A stretch of 64,000 bases of DNA from Thiodiazotropha sp040506975 (GTDB lineage Bacteria > Pseudomonadota > Gammaproteobacteria > Chromatiales > Chromatiaceae), in assembly GCA_965211775.1 (NCBI GenBank), contig OZ242974.1:1116001-1180000 (forward strand). The letters are read 5' to 3'. The position numbers were made by a program, and so were the translations under genes. Below are positions 9,886 through 19,815 of this stretch, piece after piece. Below the pieces are notes generated by a model. The model made no database searches. It saw only the letters and a program-made list of their open reading frames with translations, and had not been told where the DNA came from. Each line of letters starts with the position of its first letter. The stretch's first letter is position 1.

Positions 9886-10623
9886 CTAAGAGAGGCCGCC
9901 GACACGCCGCTGCTGGTGATACACAGTCGCGCATTGAGCCGCAGGGGGCGTGGGGAGCTCAAGCATGCGAACGCCCTGATCTCAAAGATCGAAACACCAA
10001 GCTCGCAAGGTGTAACCGATACGCTTGTCAGTCCGGTGCTGGAGCAGCTTGCACTGGAAGGAATCAGCTATCGTTTTGTCGAGGGAGATCAGGACGCAGC
10101 CGGATACGAGATTGCCAGTGTGGCGCAATCCCTCTATATCAATGCCACCCGCAACAAAGGCTTTGTCGCCCTCTGGCTCAGCCCAAGCGCACGCTCCGTT
10201 TACCGTCAGCAAGGTCTGAACAGGCAGGAGCTGTTACGCTTTGCTGCTGTGGGCATCCAGACACGGGAGGCCGATCTCTACGACTATTTGACGGGTCTCG
10301 ATTACTCTGCATCTCCTGCTCCACTGCCATCGATGCTTCAGCAGCAATTGAGTCGCTATCTGGAGAGTGAGAATGTGGTGGCGCTCAGCGGATTGGTGAA
10401 CGACTGGCCTGAATACAGGTGGCAGCGGTTGATCGATCTCAACTCACGTCAATCGTTCCTGATCGGTCTTCAGCGGGAAGCAGGTTTACGCCTGATTGCC
10501 AACCTTAATCCACGGGATGTACGCTCAGTCTTCATTGCTGACAAGGAATTACTCTCCCGTAGTGATATCCAGGGTTTCATTGACAGCCGCATGGCGCTGT
10601 TGACGTGGGAGAGCGCCTTGTGA
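9886..10623 (+). pseudogene. CapC-like protein, C-terminal fragment
   Basis: This is the last third of the CapC-like gene, following the IS1380 element. Insertion plus duplication is 1572 bases, a multiple of three, so the frame is unchanged. The open frame from 9868 begins with a few IS codons, then native residues (REAADTPLLVIHSRALSRRG...). It completes the second tail domain: PLLVIHS aligns with RVIQIHG of the 15661 protein, and FVALWLSPSAR with FMHLELSSAAR; the acidic residue of the latter is lost here, so this copy is probably structural rather than catalytic. It stops with TGA at 10621-10623, overlapping the next gene's GTG (GTGA), which implies translational coupling. Confidence 0.65.
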
Positions 10624-11313
10624 GACTGCTTGGCAGATTTCTTCTGCTGTTGCTGATTGCCGCCGGCGCCTATTACGTCGCGGTAACCACGTTGCGTATC
10701 GATCTGGGGCTGGGTAAGGGTGAGCGACTCAGTGGAAATCTCACCGATACACGCAGCAGTATCGCATACGGTCTTGACGACGGTCAGTGGACTGTGTTTC
10801 CGCTAACCGGACACGCCGATATGTTGCGTATCGTGACGAATGCCATCGTCGACAGGCCCCTCGTCGAGGCACCGGAAGAGGGATGGCTGTATGCACTGGA
10901 CTATCGCTTGATTGATGGCGCTGGTCGGGAGTTGGAAAGCGGCGAATTCTATCATCGCACCAGGATCCGGCAGTATCGTGACATGGCGAGCGGTGAGGTG
11001 GTGAATCAGAATGCCTTTCTGGCCGCGGAAAGGGTTCCCACTGACAGTCGAGTGCATATCATGCCACTGATCGAGTCTGCGGCGAAATTGATGCTTAAAG
11101 TGAAGGCCATGGATGCGCCATTGCAGGCAATTGCCGTGCGAAGTTATGAACCGGAACAATATACGGAACTCAAGCTTGATGCGGCATGGCGCAAGCTGAC
11201 CTCTTCCCAGCGGATCAGGCTTGCACGCGGCTCGGTCTACAATCCTGAACTTCTTCTGGCGGAGGAGCGGCGTAATCTGCTGCGTAATCGCTGGAAACCG
11301 CTTGGACCGTTAG
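10620..11313 (+). pseudogene. Anchored periplasmic protein of the CapBC-like locus, N-terminal fragment (IS1380 insertion)
   Basis: I chose GTG 10620, which overlaps the previous stop and has GGAG 8 bases upstream; an upstream GTG at 10605 is possible. The protein begins with a short positive stretch and one hydrophobic helix (about 3-21), then a soluble region rich in beta-type sequence, consistent with an inner-membrane-anchored periplasmic protein. The gene is cut after codon 231 by IS1380; the last 16 residues of the ORF ending at 11363 come from the element. Removing two insertions joins 10620-11313, 12886-14036 and 15074-15664 into 812 codons without an internal stop. I do not recognise the family. 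Its position between CapC and the secreted proteins suggests a periplasmic assembly or export factor, perhaps replacing CapA, which is absent here. Confidence 0.55.
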
Positions 11314-12881
11314 CCCCAATATTTCACGCATTAAAAAGGCAAAATCCTGATACTTCGATATAATTCAGTTGCTTACACTGTAATCGAAAGGATTTTGCCT
11401 GTGACAAACTGTACCCAGACTGCCTTTGATTTTCCAGCCCTAAAACGCCGTAAGGTTCAAGCCGAGTTTTCCGGTGGCGATATCACCTCGGACGGCGGCG
11501 TGTTGCTGCTGCGTGAGATCGACAGGCGTCTGGGATTGCTCGAGGCGGTTGATGCGGTCATCCCCGACCCGCGAGATCCCCGCTATATTGAACACAGCCA
11601 GTTGAGCCTGTTGCGCCAGCGAGTCTATGGGCTCTGCCTGGGTTATGAAGATCTGAACGACCATCAGACACTACGCACCGACCCGGCCCTACAGAGCTCG
11701 ATCGAACGCGAGGAGGTACTGGGCAGCCAGTCGACACTTTGTCGGCTGGAGAACCGGGTCGATCGCCGGGTTGCCGTTGATGTCCACAACCTACTGCTCG
11801 AGCAGTTCATTGCCTCATATGATGCACCACCCGATGAGCTGATCCTGGATTTCGACGCCACGGATGATCCGGTGCATGGCCGCCAGGAAGGCCGCTTCTT
11901 TCACGGCTACTACGATCACTACTGCTTCCTGCCCCTGTATGTCTTTTGTGGCGATCAACTGCTGGTGAGTTATCTGCGGCCCAGCCGGATCGATGCGCCC
12001 AAGCATGCCTGGGCGATTCTGGCGCTGTTGGTCAAACGCCTGCGCCGGGCTTGGCCTGAAGTGCGTATCATCTTTCGGGGCGATAGCGGCTTTTGCCGTC
12101 ACCACATGCTCAGCTGGTGCGAGCGCAACGCTGTGGGCTATATCGTGGGCATCGCCAAGAATGACGCCTTGCTGCGGTGTATCCGTGAGCCCATGCAGTG
12201 GGTTGAGGAACTGGCGAAGCGAACCGGCATGAAGATGCGGGAATTCTTTCAGTTTCACTATGCCGCCAGCACCTGGAAGACGCGTCGCAAGGTGATCGCC
12301 AAACTGGAGGTCACCGACAAGGGGCCAAATCCACGCTTCATCGTCACCAACCTGGCCGGCGACAAACAGCGCCTTTACGATGACCTCTACTGCGCCCGTG
12401 GTGACATGGAGAACCGAATCAAGGAGCAGCAACTGGGGCTGTTCGCCGATCGCACCAGCGCGCATTACTGGTGGGCCAATCAGTTTCGTCTACTGCTGTC
12501 CAGTCTGGCCTATGTGCTGATGGAGGCCATCCGGCGCCTCGCGCTGAAGGGCACGGAACTGGCGCGTGCACAGATGACCACGATCCGGCTCAAACTGTTC
12601 AAGATCGGGGCGGTCATCATTCGCAACACGCGACGGATCCGCTTCCTGCTCTCCAGCACCTATCCCTATCAGGCGCTGTTTTTCCAGGTGGCGGCACGAC
12701 TCAAGCCGGGATAGCCCGGCAGAGTGCTGCCCCGGCACGTTGATCAACAATGGGGGTAAGGGGGAGTCTGCCCGGAGGGTGGAAAATCAGGGCTTGATAG
12801 AGGTTTGGTTCCCAGTGAGGGCAAACCATCCAAGCTTGGCCATATCACCGGCTAAATTTAAAAACGGATGAAACATGCGGG
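11314..12881 (+). mobile_element. IS1380-family insertion sequence, copy 2 (1568 bp)
   Basis: Same termini as copy 1 in opposite orientation. Target duplication TTAG is at 11310-11313 and 12882-12885. It interrupts the anchored periplasmic protein gene in the same direction as that gene. Confidence 0.95.
11401..12714 (+). CDS. IS1380-family transposase, copy 2
   Basis: Intact 437-residue transposase with the same start (GTG) and DDE motifs as the copy at 8485-9798, and essentially identical in sequence. The host gene's reading frame runs into the element and stops at 11363, before this start. Confidence 0.93.
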   Translation: MTNCTQTAFDFPALKRRKVQAEFSGGDITSDGGVLLLREIDRRLGLLEAVDAVIPDPRDPRYIEHSQLSLLRQRVYGLCLGYEDLNDHQTLRTDPALQSSIEREEVLGSQSTLCRLENRVDRRVAVDVHNLLLEQFIASYDAPPDELILDFDATDDPVHGRQEGRFFHGYYDHYCFLPLYVFCGDQLLVSYLRPSRIDAPKHAWAILALLVKRLRRAWPEVRIIFRGDSGFCRHHMLSWCERNAVGYIVGIAKNDALLRCIREPMQWVEELAKRTGMKMREFFQFHYAASTWKTRRKVIAKLEVTDKGPNPRFIVTNLAGDKQRLYDDLYCARGDMENRIKEQQLGLFADRTSAHYWWANQFRLLLSSLAYVLMEAIRRLALKGTELARAQMTTIRLKLFKIGAVIIRNTRRIRFLLSSTYPYQALFFQVAARLKPG

Positions 12882-14036
12882 TTAGGGGTGCAGGGGAGGG
12901 ATTATCGGGTACATAAACTGTTCGTTCGACATGGGGATCTTGGGGAGCCGCTGGATCAGGAGATACTGCCCGCCGGTCTCTACATGGATGAATGGCATCG
13001 GGGCATCGTGCAGTTGCCGGAAGGCCGGTCACGGGTACGTTTGGAGTTCACGCCGGTGAGGCGTGACCGCATACCGCAACAGGAACCCATACATATCCAC
13101 TGGTATGGGCGAAGCCTGGACAAACGGGATGTTTCGACTCATGACTGGACCCCGGATAGGATTGCCTATCAGCAGGAGTACGAGGGTGGCTTGCTGGAGA
13201 TTGAAGCCTCTGGTCCACAGGTAATGCGGGCCTATCGACAATTGGATGCCAGATGGCAGGAGATCACACCCGATCTCAGTTATCTGCGACTCTATACGCT
13301 CGATGCGGAGCAACCGATACGCTACACCCTGGAGCATATGGCATCGCAAGACACCCCCCTGCGTATTGATTTACGGAGATCGACGTCAACCCCTGATGAA
13401 CGGCAGGAAACAGAGGTGGAATATCGTTTGCTGGATGACAAGGGTGACGTGTTGAGGCATGGCAAGCTGACACTGCTGGCAACGTCCTCATTGTATGATC
13501 GATTGGCGGGAGACGCGTTCAACGAACTTATCACCGAGCCGATCAGCTTCTACTTCAGGTTGCCCGGCGACATCGCCGCAATCGAGCTCAGGAGTCATGC
13601 TCAAGTCTGGGTAAATGCCTATACCCGACCGATGAATCTTGTCAGGCGTGTGCGTATTCCTGAGGATTACTACCGTGATCTGCAGGATACGGATCATCAA
13701 CCGGCCTGGTTCATTCTGACGCCCGATGATGAGCGACAATTGGTGGACGGGCTTCGAACCGCGGCGTTGAACATTCAGCGCCGCCCCCCCGTGGATGATC
13801 CGGATATCGTTGCCGGACGCTATGAATGGGAAGAGTTTCGCCCCGAGGGGCAGTGGCGGGGACGCCATCTATTGGTGGAACGGGCTTCACAGCTTCCGCT
13901 ACGCGAAGAAGCGATGGCAAGCCTGTTTTATCCAATTGTGAGCGGGCGCGACGAACAGGTTCGCCTGCGTTCGGTTTTTGGCCGGGAAACGGTAACACCC
14001 AGTTTGGTCTATCTCAGGCAGGGCGGTAAAAGAGAA
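12882..14036 (+). pseudogene. Anchored periplasmic protein, middle fragment
   Basis: This is the central 385 or so codons of the gene starting at 10620, between an IS1380 (left) and an IS1595 (right) element. The frame continues directly across the TTAG target site (LG-VQGRDYRVHKLF). The sequence is soluble, with many short alternating hydrophobic stretches (for example LYMDEWHRGIVQLPEGRSRV and ISFYFRLPGDIAAIELRSHA) that suggest beta-sandwich modules, comparable in style to the downstream giant protein at 16551. A C7 run lies near 13791. No catalytic motif was recognised. The open frame itself runs to 14051 through IS1595-derived codons. Confidence 0.5.
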
Positions 14037-15065
14037 CCTGATTACCCCTAAACCTCAGCCATTCTCAAGAGGCGATATGGCATAGGTGGAGTGCGAAGAG
14101 CGGCAAAAAGCAATCGTTCAATCATGGCGGGTAAATCGAAACGGCGGTTAAACCGATATTCGAACTCAGCAAGATAACGCGACACATGTTTATCTCGAAT
14201 CGCATGAAAAGTACCCAACAGACTGTTTTTGACATTACCCAACATCGTGTTTACCCATTTGAAGCACGAATACTGGACACTTTGGCGCCCACCACCCGTC
14301 ACCATGGGGTTATGATGGCAATCAGCGGTTGTCACGCCACTAAAGCACCAAAGCCCATCGGTAAAGACTTCGCTGCCAGGCATCAAGCAGGAGCGGGCGT
14401 AGCGGGCGATTTCACGTTTGCGGAAGCCCCTTACACGACGCAGTTGAATTTTCATGGGCCTGCCGTCCCGCGTCGTCTCAACAGCAGCTACGAAAGGGAT
14501 TTTGTTGCGCGACCCACGACCACGCTTACCGGCTTGCTCGCCTCCGAGATAAGCATCATCCAATTCGATGCGACCGGCCAGTTTTTTTCCACGCTCACGT
14601 TCCATCATCACCTGCATCAACTTATGCTTGAGTCGCCAGGCCGTATTGTAGTTCACCCCGATTTCGCGGGAAAGTTGCAGCGCCGAGATACTTTTCTTGC
14701 GTTGGGTCAACAGATAGATCGCAAGAAACCACGTTCTCAGCGGCAGCTTGGTGCCATGGAAGATGCTGCCGGCGGTCAGGGAAGTCTGATGATGGCACTT
14801 GTGACATTGATATATCTGACGCTTTTTGAGTTCACAGCCTGTTGTGTTGCCGCACTCAGGGCAGACATAGCCCGTCGGCCAGCGCAAATCATACAATGCC
14901 TGTCGACACTGATCCTCGGTCCCATATTGTTCCAGAAAATCGTGCAAACCAAGACCTTTTTGAAATTGAATAGTATTTCTCGGCATGATGAAATCCTCTT
15001 TTATTCAGTAGGTTCCATTATGCTTGCACCACAGGCTCAATAGCTGAGCCTCATGAGTAATCAGG
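14037..15065 (-). mobile_element. IS1595-family insertion sequence, copy 2 (1029 bp)
   Basis: Termini CCTGATTAC. 8-bp target duplication AAAGAGAA at 14029-14036 and 15066-15073. It is inserted in the anchored periplasmic protein gene, opposite to its direction. Confidence 0.95.
14048..14986 (-). CDS. IS1595-family transposase, copy 2
   Basis: Intact 312-residue transposase, almost identical to the copy at 6219-7157 (one visible substitution: WVNTML instead of WVTTML). Same zinc ribbon and DDE motifs. Confidence 0.93.
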   Translation of the reverse strand: MPRNTIQFQKGLGLHDFLEQYGTEDQCRQALYDLRWPTGYVCPECGNTTGCELKKRQIYQCHKCHHQTSLTAGSIFHGTKLPLRTWFLAIYLLTQRKKSISALQLSREIGVNYNTAWRLKHKLMQVMMERERGKKLAGRIELDDAYLGGEQAGKRGRGSRNKIPFVAAVETTRDGRPMKIQLRRVRGFRKREIARYARSCLMPGSEVFTDGLWCFSGVTTADCHHNPMVTGGGRQSVQYSCFKWVNTMLGNVKNSLLGTFHAIRDKHVSRYLAEFEYRFNRRFDLPAMIERLLFAALRTPPMPYRLLRMAEV

Positions 15066-15664
15066 AAAGAGAAAGGCTGTCACTGTTTCTTGACGAAAGG
15101 TTGTTTTACCAAACCAGTCTTGCCGCAACCCAGGGTCAGATTCGTCTGCCTGCGATCGACCCCGGCGTGTACCGATTGCGTCTGGAATCGTCGGGCGAGA
15201 CACAGTGGTTCATCAATCATACCGAGGTTGACGGACAGCCTCGACTGCGTCGTTTCAGCAACAGACTGGAATCGAAAGGCATGGTGTTTGTTTACCATAA
15301 ACGGTCAGCCGGGGAAGAGGTGTTGACGGGGCAGTTCTTCAGCACGTCCCGACCCAGCCGGGCAGGTCTGAGCATCAAGATTGCCGGAGTGGGGCATTCC
15401 ATGAAACCTCAAACCGCCTGGACCTTTTCAGATCGATTCTATGATTTGCGGATAGGCGATGGTGACAAGGTCCCGGTATTGGGCGCCCAATCGCGGCATG
15501 CTTCGGCCGGTGTGCGTTTTTTTCTTCCGTTGGGAGAGGATCTGGAGCCTGGTAAATATCGTATTCATATCGAACCATCGCCAGGCGTAGAGGGTTATCT
15601 CTCCTTTTACCGGCTCAATCCTGGTCAGCCGGTCAAGACCGATTTGTTTGTGGAGCGGGGATGA
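15066..15664 (+). pseudogene. Anchored periplasmic protein, C-terminal fragment
   Basis: This is the last 197 native codons of the gene starting at 10620, after the IS1595 element. The AAAGAGAA target copies match on both sides and the frame is restored when 1037 bases are removed (GGKRE-RLSLFLDERL). The open frame visible today begins with IS codons at 15053. The region is again beta-rich and soluble. It ends at TGA 15662-15664, sharing bases with the ATG of the next gene (ATGA), so the two were translationally coupled. Confidence 0.55.
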
Positions 15665-16551
15665 GAGGGGTAACACTGTTTCTGCTGTCGTTCTGTTTCC
15701 TGGCGCCGAGCGCAAATGCGGAGACGCGTGAACCTGAGGGGTATTTATTGGCGCCGCCCTGTAAATCCTATCACCGGCCAGGCAGGCAGGAGCTGAGCCG
15801 GGTTCGCATACTCTTCTCGAAAATCCTGAGAGGGATAACGGATCACAATGCCATGCGCTCGCAATGGAAAGCCCTGGGTTTCGACTGGTTGCCTGTCGAG
15901 CTGGATGGAGAGAGCATAGTGGTCCTGAAAGAACACCCCTCCCGGTGTGAGGGTCGTGGATTGTTTATGATTCGCACGGCGTCGGGTCCCTTGAATCTGT
16001 TGCAGATACCTCATCGGTTCCATGACAAAAAGACAGGCAATGTCGGTTACGCCCTCATGCGGCTTGGCGATTTTCGTATTGCGGCATTTAATACCATTCC
16101 CCGTTATGCGCAGAATAAAGGTGGCGATAGGAAGGCTGCGGATCTGGTGCGTAATGGTGATAACTACTTTACCGCGCTTGCCGAGGCTGCGGCATTGCTC
16201 TCTGCGGATAGCCGTGTGATCCAGATTCATGGTTTCGATAGCGCCAAAAGAAACAGTGATCCGGGGCGTAACAGTCAAGTGATCATCAGCGATGGCACGC
16301 GACGTCCCTCAGGGAAAGTCCAAGCCCTTGCCCGGTGTCTCGCATCGGATTTCGACGAACAGGTTGGGCTCTTTCCCCGGGATGTCGATGAACTTGGGGC
16401 TACGACCAACCAGATCGGCTCAAAACTGCGGGAGTATGACCATCTGGGTTTTATGCATTTAGAACTGAGTAGTGCTGCGCGTCATGCACTGCTGAGCGAT
16501 TGCGCATTGATGAGGAAGATGATTGGTTGTCTTTACGGGAGGCAGCACTGA
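15661..16551 (+). CDS. Small secreted protein of the CapBC-like locus, resembling poly-gamma-glutamate hydrolase-type enzymes
   Basis: 296 residues with a clear signal peptide (about 1-20, ending SANA). This is the only gene of the locus after CapC with no insertion or internal stop. The motifs PHRFHD, RVIQIHGFDSAKR and FMHLELSSAAR are arranged like the metal-ligand and catalytic blocks of poly-gamma-glutamate hydrolase or zinc-carboxypeptidase-like folds (an IHG block, and a late LELS block with a conserved Glu). The same domain outline occurs twice in degenerate form in the CapC-like tail at 7169-10623. A periplasmic polymer-trimming or release enzyme is the inferred role; the assignment is by eye. 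It overlaps both neighbours by 1-4 bases (ATGA at the start, TGATG at the end), so it is part of the operon. Confidence 0.5.
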   Translation: MRGVTLFLLSFCFLAPSANAETREPEGYLLAPPCKSYHRPGRQELSRVRILFSKILRGITDHNAMRSQWKALGFDWLPVELDGESIVVLKEHPSRCEGRGLFMIRTASGPLNLLQIPHRFHDKKTGNVGYALMRLGDFRIAAFNTIPRYAQNKGGDRKAADLVRNGDNYFTALAEAAALLSADSRVIQIHGFDSAKRNSDPGRNSQVIISDGTRRPSGKVQALARCLASDFDEQVGLFPRDVDELGATTNQIGSKLREYDHLGFMHLELSSAARHALLSDCALMRKMIGCLYGRQH

Positions 16552-19500
16552 TGCGATCCCGGCAATTATTGCTCTTGTTCGGATGGAGCTGTCTTTGCTT
16601 GACCGTATTTGCCCAGGAGGGGCGCCACCTGCATCGTGCCGATGGTATTACTCCCTTTCAATACTGGGATAACCTGGAACATCTCCCCCATTGGCTGGGA
16701 GGGGAAAGGCCCGGTTACAATCGAGACGAGGGTCTGCACACGGTGCGACTGCAGCCGGGCAGAGAGATGCTGATCCGACTGCCGGTGAGACAGGGGTTAC
16801 GCCTGATAAAGATAGGTGATCCATGGATTGCAGGGGAGTTGCGGCTGGAACTCTCAAACGGCTCCGCACTGTTTCTCGAGACGCCGATGCAGGCAGGAAT
16901 AGGAAGCAACTGGGGCGTGAAGCCGTCGAATGGAGGTGACAGGCTGGTTCGTTTGAGCCGGCCGGGACACTATTCCGACCCCATCGAAGTCGCGCTTTTC
17001 ATATCCCGTTCGCCAAGCCTGCCGAATCTGGCCGATCTCCGTTCGCAGCCCGATATAAAGGGAGAACTTGTGCAGATGCAGGGTCCCGAAGAGCCGACCC
17101 CCAGATCTGTCTGGAGGGTGGGGCCCACACAGGAGATCGAGGCCGAGTTCGAGGGACCGCAACGGCTGCAAATGGAGAGTTGGCTGCGTTATGAAACAAT
17201 CGGCAGCGAACCCCGGCAGATCTATCATCTTCATGTGGAGCTGGATGGCGTCAACATCCAAACCCGGCATCAATACGGTCGCGCCAACCTGTACCGGAAA
17301 TGGCGTGTGGATGGATGCGAAAGCGTCCTGGGAATGGTCAATCGCAGCTATCTCGACATTCCCAAGGGCCGTCACCGCCTGAGGATAGGAGCCAGCGCCC
17401 CGCTCCTGCTGCGGCTGCGGGGCGGATCGGAACAGGGTGATTTCCTGGTGGCGGAAAATCGGCCAAAGGCGCCGGCGGATATACCCGGCCGATACGAATC
17501 AGCATCCGATGAGATCACACGGCTTGGTATGCTTGCGCGGGATAACCGACTAAGCGGAGGCGGCTCGGCGGCATTGGAGGCGGCTCTCCGTTTATCGGAA
17601 GACGAGCGACTGTTGCCGGAAATCGCCGCTGAGGCGCGAGCCATGGATAGCCGGCACGGTTACTTTATGCCACTGCTGCCGGTCTCGATGCCGGATAGCG
17701 GGGTTGTATCCGTGCGCTGGCCGGCTAAATCCAGACTTCGTTGGGATCAGCAAGCGCCCCTGTTGATACCGCAAACATTGGCGGACAGTCTGGCAAAAGG
17801 GGTCACCGGGAGAATCTTCCTGACCCTGCCCGAGAGAGAAGACCGGGCCTATCGCTATACGCTGCCGAACAGGCGCCATGACTCGCGTCTGCAGCTGTTA
17901 GTCAGCGATTATCGGAACGGCAATCAGGGTGAGCTGTTTCTGCAGTTCGATGATGAGCCGCCAAGAAGGCTCAGGCTGAAATCCGGATTGCCGCTGCCGG
18001 AGGCGAGCTACTGGCCGGATGCCTCCACGGCGGCGCATAGACTCTCACCGAGGGAGACGGCCGGTTTTCCTGTCCTCACATCCGTTGCGGACTTGGAGAT
18101 GCCATTGCCCGCGGAGATTTCAACGCTGCGCATATGGCAGTCGGCAGATGATCCGCAGCCACTGGACATGGCCCTGGGGATGCGCGTAGCGGGGCAGCTG
18201 GCGACAAACGAGGCTGAATACCTGTTTTTAATCAGCGACCTGGATGCTGTGGAACACGATCGGTTGATGCGTGAGAGTATGGGGGCCATCCCGCGGTTGG
18301 CTGAATCCCAGTCTCGCCTTGCCACGCTGCTGGACACCCTCCCGGGGGATGAAAGCGGCAGCCAAAAAGAGGCCCTGTTGAACGACTGGTTACCCCTGCT
18401 TAGATTTCTCTATGCCCGCTATGCCACCTTTGTGGCCAGGATCGAGCGGCCCATGCCCGCTTTACGCTTGTCGTCAACTGACGCGGGTAATCTGAAACGC
18501 TCATTGCACCTTGCAGAGAAGGCAATGCGTGATCAGGATTGGATCAGGGCCGTGGAGGCCTGGAGCGATATCATCCCCTATACAGGTGACAGGCAGCGTA
18601 AATATGCCCTGATGCAGAGAGTAACCGCGCTGACAGCCATGGGTGAGGGCAATCTCTCGGAACAGTTGTTGCGGGGTATGCTGATACATGAAGCGGATCC
18701 GCAATTGAGGGAACAGGCCGCCGCTGCTTTGGAAAAGATCTATGTGCAGAACCGGGATGATCAGGGGCTCCTCAATCTGCTGGTAACCCATGCCATCCTC
18801 GATCCTCAGCCAGTCCGATTGGCAAGGCTGGCCGGGATGTTGCTGAAACAGGGTAAAGCGGTATGGGCCATAAAGATACTGCTTTCAATTCCGCCAGACC
18901 GGCGTCCGTCAGGAAGCATGCTGGATGCCGCCTATTCCGCCGACTGGTGGCGTACCTTCGATGCCAATTTGAAGACGCTCGCCGATCCCCAGCTGCAGGC
19001 CTATTGGCGCGGTTACCACCATCAGCGGCAAGGTCGATACAAAGCGGCCTTATCGGCGTGGGAAAATGCCGGCCCGCGGGGAACAGCGTTGAATGCGGCC
19101 TTGCAGCAGGGCCTCGCACTTCGAAACGATCTGACAGATCCGGAATTGGATCAACAGGCCTTGCTTGAGGATTGGGCGGCCTGGTGGGAGGAGCTGCCAG
19201 GGGAGCGGCAGTGGCGCTCACTCAGCAACAACATCGTCAAGTTTGACGGTGTTGAACTACTGAATGTGCCCGATCAGGCTCAGACCTTCAGGTTATTCCG
19301 GGCCTCGCCATCCTCACCTGTCGAATTGGTTGTGCAGGGGCCGCGCACGTTGCGCATCAATACCCGGTTGCTGCACAACGAGGATATCGACTTTCCGGTG
19401 GATGACTGGCTGCTGGTCGCAGATGGATCAAGCTTGAGGCGTTTTCCCATCAATGGCGACAGCGTGACAAAGGGCGTGAGGCTGTCGCGTGGCGGGATGT

Positions 19501-19815
19501 TCCCCGGGCGAACGCATCGGTTCGAGTACTCGATCGGGCCCGGCAGGCATCATTTAAGAGTTGCGCCCCATGACCGCCCACAGCTGATTGAGGTCGAAGC
19601 CCTATCCGCCGAGCGGCCATTGTCAGTACTCCCCGAACCCATGGTCTATGATCCGGGCGGAAAGCCTGGTGCGGCTGACGATTTCAACCCGCACAATCCG
19701 TTTCCAGGGCAGGATGTCCATTGGCTTAAGGGATGCGCCATATCCGACAGCGTCATGCAGGCTATTCAGAGTGAGACGATCGGCGGCGATGATACAATCA
19801 ACGCCGAGGCCCTAG
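16551..19815 (+). pseudogene. Giant secreted TPR/outer-membrane protein, N-terminal fragment (IS1380 insertion)
   Basis: I chose ATG 16551, which overlaps the upstream TGA and has GGGAGG 8 bases before it. A signal peptide (about 1-19, cleavage after VFA) is followed by long beta-rich modules (about 20-620), then an alpha-helical TPR-like region (about 640-870; for example AEKAMRDQDWIRAVEAWSDI and LQAYWRGYHHQRQGRYKAAL). After residue 1088 an IS1380 element interrupts it; the ORF end at 19865 is IS-encoded. Without the insertion the gene is 1726 codons (16551-23300) with no internal stop. TPR plus C-terminal barrel is the architecture of exopolysaccharide exporters such as PgaA and BcsC, so outer-membrane export of the CapBC product is a reasonable inference, but I recognise no named family. 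Confidence 0.55.

Noticed and set aside
16500..16550. Upstream TTG start for the giant outer-membrane protein
   Set aside because: It would put 17 charged residues ahead of a good signal peptide; ATG 16551 has GGGAGG and the usual overlap with the previous stop.
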